A DNA stretch of 64,000 nucleotides from Catellatospora tritici. GTDB taxonomy: Bacteria; Actinomycetota; Actinomycetes; Mycobacteriales; Micromonosporaceae. Shown piece after piece: positions 55,117 to 62,292 of this stretch. The stretch's first letter is position 1. Every line of letters starts with the position of its first letter. The notes beneath the pieces were generated by a model, which did no database searches, was not told the origin of the DNA, and was given only the letters and a program-made list of their open reading frames with translations. The stretch lies in NCBI RefSeq assembly GCF_019083965.1, contig NZ_JAHRCY010000007.1, positions 193,180 to 257,179 on the forward strand, written 5' to 3'. The translations under genes were made by a program, and so were the position numbers.

Positions 55117-56421
55117 ATGAGCGATCGTTACACAAGCTTCGCAAGGTCAGGCGCAGGTCGGGCGATAGTCAAGCGGCTCGGCCTGCCGGATCCGCCGAAG
55201 CTGCCGCGATTCAAGGCCGGGGACGCGCTCATCCCCGGGCCGGTGCTGGTCGGGCCGTCCGACGGTCCGCGCGCCGACGGCCTGGTCAAGCTGCTCGGCG
55301 CCGCCGAGGCGGAGAAGTACCACGGGCTCGTCTTCGACGCGACCGGCATCACCTCGCCGGCCGGTCTGCAGGCGCTGTACGACTTCTTCCACCCCGTCGC
55401 GCGCAGCCTCACCCCCGCCGGGCGGGTCATCGTGCTCGGGCTGCCGCCGCAGCTGCTCACCGACCCGGCCCGCGCCGCCGCACAGCAGGCCCTCGACGGG
55501 TTCACGCGCAGCGTCGGCAAGGAGTTCGGGCGGGGCACCACCGCCCAGCTGGTCCGGGTGCACCCGGCCGCCGACACCGCCGCGCTGCGCTCGACGCTGG
55601 AGTTCCTGCTGTCGACCAGGTCGGCGTACGTGAGCGGGCAGACGGTGACGGTGGACGCGACGCCCGCACAGCACAGCGGCAGCGGCGACCTGACCGGGAA
55701 GATCGCCCTGGTCACGGGGGCCGCGCGGGGCATCGGCGCCGCGATGGCCCGAGTGCTGGCCCGCGAAGGCGCGCACGTGGTCTGCCTGGACGTGCCCGCG
55801 GCCGGGGATGACCTGGCCAAGGTGGCCAACGAGGTGCGCGGGGAGGCGTACCAGCTGGACCTGACCGGAGCCGACGCGGCCCGCAAGCTCGCCGACCACC
55901 TGCGCGAGCGGCACGGCCGGATCGACGTCGTGGTGCACAACGCGGGCATCACCCGGGACAAGACGCTGGCGAACATGGACCACACGCGCTGGGACAGCGT
56001 GCTGCGGGTCAACCTGATCGCGCCCACCCACGTCACCGACGTGCTGCTGGCCGAGGGGCTCATCCCGGCGGGCGGGCGGATCGTCGGCGTCGCCTCGATC
56101 GCGGGCGTCGCGGGCAACCGCGGCCAGACCAACTACGCCGCTAGCAAGGCCGGGGTCATCGGATGGGTACGGGCGCTGGCGCCCGCCCTGGCCGAGCAGG
56201 GGATCACCGTCAACGCCGTGGCGCCGGGCTTCATCGAGACCGCGATGACCGCGAAGATGCCGATGCTGATCCGCGAAGCCGGACGGCGGATGAACAGCAT
56301 GTCCCAGGGCGGCCTGCCGGTCGACGTCGCCGAGACGGTGGCCTGGTTCGCCGCGCCCGGCTCGGCCAACGTCACCGGCAACGTGGTCCGGGTCTGCGGC
56401 CAGTCGCTGCTGGGAGCCTGA
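55117..56421 (+). CDS. fabG4: High-molecular-weight 3-oxoacyl-ACP/CoA reductase (FabG4-like)
   Basis: This 434-residue SDR enzyme has a degenerate N-terminal Rossmann-like domain (about 1-200) and an active C-terminal SDR domain. The latter has the cofactor motif GKIALVTGAARGIGAAMA near residue 195, the NAG strand (HNAGITRD), and the catalytic Ser/Tyr-x3-Lys (ASIAGV... NYAASKAGV, Tyr near residue 338). This is the FabG4 layout in mycobacteria, where the enzyme uses NADH. The maoC-type gene follows directly. Confidence 0.92.
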   Translation: MSDRYTSFARSGAGRAIVKRLGLPDPPKLPRFKAGDALIPGPVLVGPSDGPRADGLVKLLGAAEAEKYHGLVFDATGITSPAGLQALYDFFHPVARSLTPAGRVIVLGLPPQLLTDPARAAAQQALDGFTRSVGKEFGRGTTAQLVRVHPAADTAALRSTLEFLLSTRSAYVSGQTVTVDATPAQHSGSGDLTGKIALVTGAARGIGAAMARVLAREGAHVVCLDVPAAGDDLAKVANEVRGEAYQLDLTGADAARKLADHLRERHGRIDVVVHNAGITRDKTLANMDHTRWDSVLRVNLIAPTHVTDVLLAEGLIPAGGRIVGVASIAGVAGNRGQTNYAASKAGVIGWVRALAPALAEQGITVNAVAPGFIETAMTAKMPMLIREAGRRMNSMSQGGLPVDVAETVAWFAAPGSANVTGNVVRVCGQSLLGA

Positions 56422-56422
56422 C

Positions 56423-57229
56423 GTGCCGAGCATGCTGCGCACCGCGTTGTCGCTGGCCCCGTTCCCGCGCCCGAGCACGCTGCCCGAGGACACGCTGACC
56501 GCGTCGGTCCCCGTGGACCGCGACCACCTGGCCCGCTACCAGCGGGTGTGCGGGTTCCGGCTGGGCGACGAGCTGCCGCTGACCTACCCGCACGTGCTCG
56601 GTTTCGGGCTGCAACTCGACCTGATGACCCGGCGCGACTTCCCGTTCCCGGTGGTCGGCGGGGTGCACGTGGCCAACCGGATCGAGCAGACCCGGCCGCT
56701 GACCGCGGACGACCGGCTCGACATCGCCGTACACGCCGCGGACCTGCGCGAACATCCGCGCGGGAAGCAGTACGACGTGATCACGACGGTGTCGGTGGAC
56801 GGGGCCGAGGTGTGGCGGGACGTGTCGACGTACCTGCGGCGCGGGCCGTCGAACGGGTCACGGGAGGCGAAACCGCCGCGCGAGGACGCGCAGGCGGCGG
56901 CGCCGCACGCGGTGTGGCGGGTGCCCGCGTCGATCGGCACGTCGTACGCCCAGGTGTCGGGGGACCACAACCCCATCCACACCTCGTGGCTCGGCGCGAA
57001 GTTGTTCGGGTTCCCCCGGCCCATCGCGCACGGGATGTGGAGCAAGGCGCGGTGCCTGGCCGCGCTGGAGGGGCGCCTGCCCGCCGCGTACGCCGCCGAG
57101 GTCTCCTTCAAGTTGCCGATCCTGCTCCCGGCCACGGTCGGCTTCAGCTACACGGGCCGGGACTTCACCCTCCGCGACGCCAGATCCGCGAAGCCATACC
57201 TCGCGGGCACCATCACCCCGCTCGCCTGA
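56423..57229 (+). CDS. htdX: MaoC-like (R)-specific hydratase/dehydratase, HtdX-like
   Basis: This 268-residue protein has the double hotdog layout of HtdX. The C-terminal half carries the hydratase 2 motif YAQVSGDHNPIHTSWLGAKLFGFPRPIAHGMWSKAR, with catalytic Asp and His. The N-terminal half is a degenerate hotdog. It starts with GTG, one base after the fabG4 stop. It should add water to trans-2-enoyl thioesters, in the same cycle as the reductase. The gene ends in an imperfect hairpin repeat. Confidence 0.9.
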   Translation: MPSMLRTALSLAPFPRPSTLPEDTLTASVPVDRDHLARYQRVCGFRLGDELPLTYPHVLGFGLQLDLMTRRDFPFPVVGGVHVANRIEQTRPLTADDRLDIAVHAADLREHPRGKQYDVITTVSVDGAEVWRDVSTYLRRGPSNGSREAKPPREDAQAAAPHAVWRVPASIGTSYAQVSGDHNPIHTSWLGAKLFGFPRPIAHGMWSKARCLAALEGRLPAAYAAEVSFKLPILLPATVGFSYTGRDFTLRDARSAKPYLAGTITPLA

Positions 57230-57298
57230 GGCGGCAGTTGCGGGGAAAGTGCAGGAATCTTGGCCTGTATTCGTGCACTTTCCCTGAAACTGTCGCCT
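57230..57298. repeat. Dispersed hairpin repeat, copy 3 (ATCTTGG loop)
   Basis: Imperfect long hairpin GGCGGCAGTTGCGGGGAAAG..CTTTCCCTGAAACTGTCGCC around GAATCTTGG..GTATTC. It is clearly homologous to 11498-11562. It lies between convergent genes and may serve as a terminator. Confidence 0.78.
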
Positions 57299-57759
57299 CA
57301 GCGGTCCGGGGTGAAGAAGGCGCGGAGCAGGGTGGCGGATTCGTCGGCCAGGACGCCGGAGTAGACCTCGGGGCGGTGGTTGAGGCGGCGGTCGCGCAGC
57401 ACGTCCCACAGAGAACCGGCGGCACCGGTCTTGGGCTCCCAGGCGCCGAAGACGACCGTGGCGATGCGGGCGAGCACGATCGCGCCCGCGCACATGGTGC
57501 ACGGCTCGAGTGTCACGACCAGGGTGCAGCCGTCCAGGCGCCACTCGCCGCGTCGCGCGGCGGCCGCACGCAGAGCCAGGATCTCGGCGTGCGCGGTCGG
57601 GTCGTGGGCCGCTTCGCGTTCGTTGCGGCCGATCGCGAGCTCGCTGCCGTCCGGGGCATAGATCACCGCGCCGACCGGCACGTCGGCGCTGTCGGCGCAG
57701 CCTGCGGCGACCTCCAGGGCACGCCGCATCCACGCCTCGTGCCCGGCACGGGCGATCAA
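57298..57759 (-). CDS. tadA: tRNA-specific adenosine deaminase TadA
   Basis: The predicted 153-residue enzyme converts adenosine to inosine at the wobble position of tRNA-Arg. It has the zinc and proton-shuttle motif THAEILAL (His and catalytic Glu) near residue 60 and PCTMCAGAI (two Cys) near residue 92. TTG 57759 overlaps the upstream gene's stop and was chosen for that coupling; the first internal ATG is at 57729. Its length is normal from TTG. It is encoded with the tRNA adenosine deaminase-associated protein, as in most actinobacteria. Confidence 0.93.
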   Translation of the reverse strand: MIARAGHEAWMRRALEVAAGCADSADVPVGAVIYAPDGSELAIGRNEREAAHDPTAHAEILALRAAAARRGEWRLDGCTLVVTLEPCTMCAGAIVLARIATVVFGAWEPKTGAAGSLWDVLRDRRLNHRPEVYSGVLADESATLLRAFFTPDR

Positions 57760-58265
57760 GACTCGCGCAGCTCCTCGACCTCGTCCCCGCAGCCGATCGC
57801 CTGGCAGACCTCCGCGGTCACGTCGGCGGGCAGCAGCCCGTCGGTGGCACACAGGGCCAGCAGCTTGTGCGCGGAGACGCCGAGGTCGGCGAGCAGGTCG
57901 GCGTCACCCACCGGATCGGCCGTCGGGTCGGCGGCAGGGCGGTCGTCGTCATCGTCGCCCGAGGCGCTCTCCTCGATCTCGACCACCGGTGCCTCAACCT
58001 CGCCGAGCAGGAGCTTGCCGAGGCGGGATTCGTCGGCGAAGGCGGAATCGGACCCGAAGATGCGGAGGTCCTCGCCCTCGTCGAGCCTCATGACCACCAG
58101 GTAGGCGTCGTCGGACTCGACAAACATCAGATGCACCGAGGCGTTGGGCTCGGTCTCGCGGAGCAGGTCCGCGACCTCGTCCACATCGGCGGCGTCGTGC
58201 AGATCGAGTTCACTGGCGGCCCACCCGGACCTGCCGCGGACCACCGCGGCGGCAAAATACGACAC
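57756..58265 (-). CDS. tRNA adenosine deaminase-associated protein
   Basis: This predicted 169-residue acidic protein is the usual actinobacterial neighbour of tadA. It begins YFAAAVVRGRSGWAASELDLHD and has an Asp-rich middle (SASGDDDDDRP), then a C-terminal helical part (LLADLGVSAHKLLALCATDGLLPADVTAEVCQAIGCGDEVEEL). GTG 58265 has a GGGGGG site upstream. Its function is unknown; coupling with tadA is its main trait. Confidence 0.88.
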   Translation of the reverse strand: MSYFAAAVVRGRSGWAASELDLHDAADVDEVADLLRETEPNASVHLMFVESDDAYLVVMRLDEGEDLRIFGSDSAFADESRLGKLLLGEVEAPVVEIEESASGDDDDDRPAADPTADPVGDADLLADLGVSAHKLLALCATDGLLPADVTAEVCQAIGCGDEVEELRES

Positions 58266-58386
58266 GGTCCCCCCAAATGGTGTCGATATGTGCATCAGCC
58301 GGGTCACCCGACCTCGGCGAGGCTGTCGTCAGCTGGCGGCGGAGCCGGCCGAGGGCCGTCAACGGCCCTGATCTGACAACGACCAG

Positions 58387-58596
58387 TCAGCCCGCCAGTC
58401 GCCGACGCAGCGCGATCAGCTCGCGAACCCGGTCGGCCGAGGCTCTCGACAACCGGCCGCGGGCCGCACCGGACGGCACTCGGCGCCCCGTCGACGGCAG
58501 CACCCGCTCGCGTGCCGTCCCCCCTCCGGACAGCGCGGCGAGCAGCTGTAGCCGGCGGCGGCTACGGTCGGGGTCGAGCTGCTGCAGCGTCCACAT
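58387..58596 (-). CDS. Small Arg-rich hypothetical protein
   Basis: The 69-residue protein is basic and helical, without a recognised family. It opens MWTLQQLDPDRSRRRLQLLAALSGGG and ends ADRVRELIALRRRLAG. Codon bias is normal. It lies between tadA-associated and membrane genes with clear gaps on both sides. It might be a small nucleic-acid-binding protein, but the evidence for a real gene is moderate. Confidence 0.45.
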   Translation of the reverse strand: MWTLQQLDPDRSRRRLQLLAALSGGGTARERVLPSTGRRVPSGAARGRLSRASADRVRELIALRRRLAG

Positions 58597-58729
58597 ACAG
58601 GCGAGCGTGCCGCGCGAGTGTGACCTCCGTCAAGTCCGCCAACGCGGTCGATCCACGACGCACCGTGACCTGTGCTTCTCAGGCCCCTGCCAGCGCCGGA
58701 GCCGTAGCGAGGTCTTAACGAAAGCTAAC

Positions 58730-59038
58730 TCAGAGTGGCCACGCTCCTCGGCGGATCCACTCGAAGACCACGGAGAGTACGGCCGCCGTCCAGCCGACCC
58801 CAACCGCGGCGGCCACGCCGACCGCCACGCCCCGGTCACCGAACCTGAGCAGGGCGTACGAGACGGCCCAGGCGGCCGCACCGGCGAACACCGTCCAGGC
58901 CACGTATCCGCCCAGCGTCATCCCGAACAGGCCGAACGCCAGCAGCCACACCCCGGCGGCCAGCGCGCCGACGACCACGGCCCACGGCCGCACCGGATGG
59001 GGCTCACGCAGGACGGGGCGCGTCCGAGGCTGGGTCAC
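58730..59038 (-). CDS. Small membrane protein coupled to tyrA
   Basis: The 102-residue protein has three membrane helices (PWAVVVGALAAGVWLLAFGLFG, YVAWTVFAGAAAWAVSYALL and VAVGVAAAVGVGWTAAVLSVVF) after a basic N terminus. Its start overlaps the tyrA stop by four bases (ATGA). No family is recognised. Coupling to tyrA seems to be positional. Confidence 0.75.
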   Translation of the reverse strand: MTQPRTRPVLREPHPVRPWAVVVGALAAGVWLLAFGLFGMTLGGYVAWTVFAGAAAWAVSYALLRFGDRGVAVGVAAAVGVGWTAAVLSVVFEWIRRGAWPL

Positions 59039-60030
59039 GCCCCTTCAACCGGCAGAAACGCCGTCACGGTACGGCGGTCCGGCGCCACCGCGGTGATCCA
59101 GCCACCCGCCTGCCCCAGCCGCAGCAGCGTCTCCGCCCGTACCGGCAGCTGCTCGGGCCGACCGGGCGCGGGCGGCCAGGCCGTACGCGCGGTGTGGCCC
59201 TCCAGCGCCCATTCGCGCACCGCGCGGAACGGATCGCGGGCCTCCATCGCCTTGGCCGCGTCGTCCAGGCGCCGCTGCACGTCGGCCAGGGCCGTCTGCA
59301 CCGCCGCGGTGTTGCCGCTACACATCGCCGCGGTCAGCTCCGGCGGCGCGCCCGCCACCCGGCTGCCGTCGCGGAAAGAGCCCGCACCCAGCGTCAACGC
59401 CAGTGGGTCGGTCGCCGCGGCGGCGGCCAGCGCCAGCGCCAGCAGGTGCGGCACGTGGCTGATCACGGCCACGGCCCGGTCGTGTTCGACGCTGGTGGAG
59501 GGCACCACGCGGGCGCCGAGTTCGGTCAGCAGCCCAGCCAGGGTCAGCCAGTCGTCCACCGCCGCCGCCTCGTCCAGACACAGCACCCAGGCGCAGCCGG
59601 TGAACAGGGACGGGTCGGCCGCGGCGAAGCCGGAGGTCTCCCGACCGGCCATCGGGTGGCCGCCGACGAACCCGGCCACCGGGTTCGCGGCGGTGCGCAG
59701 CCGACGGACGACCGCTTCCCGCACCGGCCCCTTGACCGAGGTCACGTCCGTGATCAGGCCGTGGAAGCCGCTGGCCACCAGCGCGTCGAGCACGTCGTCG
59801 AGCGCGGGCAGCGGCACGGCGAGCACCACCAGGTCGGCGTCGGCCGCCGCGTCGCGGATGGTCGCGGTGATCTGCCACCGCTGGGCGGTGGGCACCCTCG
59901 CCGCCGCGGTGCGCGCGGTGGCCCGGACCGCCGGGTCGGCGTCGAAGCCGAGCACGTGGTGTCCGGCGGCGGCCAGGGCCCGCAGCAGCGACCCGCCGAT
60001 GAGACCGAGTCCGATGACGGCGATGTTCAC
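59035..60030 (-). CDS. tyrA: Prephenate dehydrogenase TyrA
   Basis: This predicted 331-residue enzyme oxidatively decarboxylates prephenate to 4-hydroxyphenylpyruvate for tyrosine. It has the NAD-binding motif IAVIGLGLIGGSLLRAL at the N terminus. The catalytic region includes DVTSVKGPV near residue 95, GGHPMAGRETSGF near 125 (catalytic His) and a later HVPHLLA segment. GTG 60030 was chosen; the frame extends to 60048. No ACT domain is seen, so the enzyme may lack Tyr feedback control. Confidence 0.93.
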   Translation of the reverse strand: MNIAVIGLGLIGGSLLRALAAAGHHVLGFDADPAVRATARTAAARVPTAQRWQITATIRDAAADADLVVLAVPLPALDDVLDALVASGFHGLITDVTSVKGPVREAVVRRLRTAANPVAGFVGGHPMAGRETSGFAAADPSLFTGCAWVLCLDEAAAVDDWLTLAGLLTELGARVVPSTSVEHDRAVAVISHVPHLLALALAAAAATDPLALTLGAGSFRDGSRVAGAPPELTAAMCSGNTAAVQTALADVQRRLDDAAKAMEARDPFRAVREWALEGHTARTAWPPAPGRPEQLPVRAETLLRLGQAGGWITAVAPDRRTVTAFLPVEGA

Positions 60031-60092
60031 GAGGGCAGCCTGCCACACCGGACTGCCAGCGTCGGCCCGGTGCCTGCCTCGTTGGGCATGAC

Positions 60093-61280
60093 GTGCTGAA
60101 ACGCCCTAATTTGCGCAGTATCGCGGTGACCGCAGTGCTCGGCGCACTGCTCGCTCCGCTGGCCGGTGCGGCCGCGCTCACCGCCCCGGTCAACCCCAAG
60201 CCCACTCCGTCGGTGACGTTCAACGGGGAGGTGCACGCCACCACCTACTGGGGCGACACCATCTACGTCGGCGGCGACTTCACCTCCGCGACTGTCGGCG
60301 GCAGCACCGTCAAACGGTCGCACGCGGCCGCGGTCAACGCCCGCACCGGCGCCTTGCTGCCGTGGAATCCCCAGGTCGACGCCATGGTCCGGGCCATCGC
60401 CACGGACGGCGACGGCGTCTACCTGGCCGGGGACTTCCACGCCGTCAACGGGGTCAGCCGGGACAGCCTCGCCGCGGTCAGTCACTCCGGCGTGCTGCAG
60501 TCCACCTTCAAACACAACATCAGCAACGGCCGCCCGTACGACGTCTCCGTCGGCGGCGGGCGGCTCTACCTCGGCGGATCGTTCACCGTCGTGGACGGGC
60601 ACACCCGCCTCGGGGTGGCCGCGTTCGACCTGGCCACCGGGGCGCTCGACCCGAACTGGAACCCGAAGGTCAACGACGTCGTCCGCGCGGTGCTGTACAC
60701 GCCCGGCCGGGTCTACCTCGGTGGCAGGTTCAGCTCGGTGAACAGCCTGCGCGGCACCGCCAAGATCGCCGCCGTCGACCCGGCGAACGGCGCGGTCGAC
60801 CCCGGCTTCTTCTCGCACGTCAGCGCGATGGTGCACGACATCGCGGTCAGCGGCGACACCGTCTACGCCGGGATCGACGGCACCGGCGGCCGGGCCAGCG
60901 CGATGGACACCGCCGGGACGGTCCGCTGGACCGTCACCACCGACGGCGACGTGCAGGCGATCGCGGTGCTCGACGACGTGGTCTACCTCGGCGGCCACTA
61001 CGACAACGTGTGCCGCAGCGCCGCCACCGGGCCCAAGGGCGTCTGCATCGACGGTTCGATCCGGCGGGTCAAGCTGGCCGCGGTCAGCGCCTCGACCGGC
61101 AACCTGCTCACCTGGACCGCCAACGGCAACGGCTCGGTCGGGGTCATCGCCCTGCGGGCCAGCAAGGAGCTGGGGCAGGTGGTGGCCGGTGGCGCGTACA
61201 CGGCGGTGAACGGCAGCCCGCAGCGCCGGTTCGCCCTGTTCAACCTGGTGTCCCCGGCGGGCCTCGGCTTCAGCTGGTGA
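60093..61280 (+). CDS. Secreted beta-propeller protein (DUF5122-like)
   Basis: The 395-residue protein has a signal peptide (VTAVLGALLAPLAGAAALTAP) and about seven blades. Each blade has a xVYLGGxFxxV motif (for example IYVGGDFTS, VYLAGDFHAVNG, LYLGGSFTVVDG, VYLGGRFSSVN, VYLGGHYDNV, VVAGGAYTAVNG), alternating with xAAVxxxTGxxxxWNP. These are delta-60/DUF5122 repeats that fold into a beta-propeller. One Cys pair (CRSAATGPKGVC) is present. It is probably extracellular and may bind glycans or proteins; no catalytic motif is seen. It diverges from tyrA. Confidence 0.85.
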   Translation: MLKRPNLRSIAVTAVLGALLAPLAGAAALTAPVNPKPTPSVTFNGEVHATTYWGDTIYVGGDFTSATVGGSTVKRSHAAAVNARTGALLPWNPQVDAMVRAIATDGDGVYLAGDFHAVNGVSRDSLAAVSHSGVLQSTFKHNISNGRPYDVSVGGGRLYLGGSFTVVDGHTRLGVAAFDLATGALDPNWNPKVNDVVRAVLYTPGRVYLGGRFSSVNSLRGTAKIAAVDPANGAVDPGFFSHVSAMVHDIAVSGDTVYAGIDGTGGRASAMDTAGTVRWTVTTDGDVQAIAVLDDVVYLGGHYDNVCRSAATGPKGVCIDGSIRRVKLAAVSASTGNLLTWTANGNGSVGVIALRASKELGQVVAGGAYTAVNGSPQRRFALFNLVSPAGLGFSW

Positions 61281-61342
61281 CCTGGTGAGGTGAAGGCCGC
61301 CCGGTCCGGGTTCGGACCTGGCGGCCTTCGTCGTCGGGGGAG

Positions 61343-62290
61343 CTACTTGACGTAACCCTGGATCGCGGTGGCGACCAGGCCGATCACGATGGGCGACAAC
61401 ACCACGAGCGCCGCCTTGAGCTCGCCGATGGTGGTCTGGTCCAGCCCCAGCATCTTCTCCAGCTTGGCCTTGTTCTCGGCGGCCTCGACGAGGTCGGCGG
61501 CGGGAATGTCGGCGAGCGAGAAGTGCTCGGCCACGAACAGTGCGCCGCGTCGGCGCAGCATGGCCGCCGTCGGCGTGTACATGGTGCCGACCACGAACGA
61601 GGCGACGACGCCGGAGAAGAGCACGACGCCCTGGTCCAGCTTGGCGCCGAAGCCGGTCGCGGCCGCGTTCACGCCCATCACCAGCAGGACCAGGATGCCA
61701 AGCTGGCTGAGCATGCGGGTGCACATGGTGCGCAGCCGCAGCAGCGCGTCGAGCTGCTGCCCGGGGGTGCCGGGCAGGGGGTACGACGCGACCTGCTTCA
61801 CCGCCGCCAGCGTCGCCGCGGAGCTGAGGCCGCCGCCGATGGCCACCGCCGACAGCGCGATGCCGCGTTCGGTGAGGTTCTTCGTGTCGCCGCCGTTGAC
61901 GATCACCGGCGTGAGCGCCACCAACGTGCAGGCGATCGCCAGGACGGTGAGCACCGACAGCCAGACCCGCCAGCGCACGACGCGGTGCAGCCGGACCACC
62001 TCCGCCCAACGGGACAGGCCGAAGCCGAACGACTCGCCCGCCGCCGCGCCAAGCAGGGCCGACACCAGCAGGAACACCATGGTGTGGTCGTCGCTGGTGG
62101 CGGCGATGGCGCCCGTGCCGACCGCGCCGACCACCATGGCGATCAGGCGGAAGTCGCCCACCGAGACGACCTCGGGCTGGCCCGGCGTGCCGTAGTCGGC
62201 CACCGCCGCGACCGCCGAGGTCTCCTGCGGGGCGGCCGTACGCTGCTGGATCACTCGATACTCTCCCGTCGGCATCGGTTCGACCGGCAT
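61343..62290 (-). CDS. Multi-pass membrane protein coupled to the M48 peptidase
   Basis: This 315-residue protein has about 35 soluble N-terminal residues, then seven or eight membrane helices, such as LIAMVVGAVGTGAIAATS, VWLSVLTVLAIACTLVALTPVIV and GILVLLVMGVNAAATG. The C-terminal part includes a helical loop and ends with a membrane helix. It starts two bases after the stop of the M48 peptidase gene, so the two are cotranslated. The family is not recognised. It may be a partner or substrate of the protease. Confidence 0.75.
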   Translation of the reverse strand: MPVEPMPTGEYRVIQQRTAAPQETSAVAAVADYGTPGQPEVVSVGDFRLIAMVVGAVGTGAIAATSDDHTMVFLLVSALLGAAAGESFGFGLSRWAEVVRLHRVVRWRVWLSVLTVLAIACTLVALTPVIVNGGDTKNLTERGIALSAVAIGGGLSSAATLAAVKQVASYPLPGTPGQQLDALLRLRTMCTRMLSQLGILVLLVMGVNAAATGFGAKLDQGVVLFSGVVASFVVGTMYTPTAAMLRRRGALFVAEHFSLADIPAADLVEAAENKAKLEKMLGLDQTTIGELKAALVVLSPIVIGLVATAIQGYVK

Positions 62291-62292
62291 GG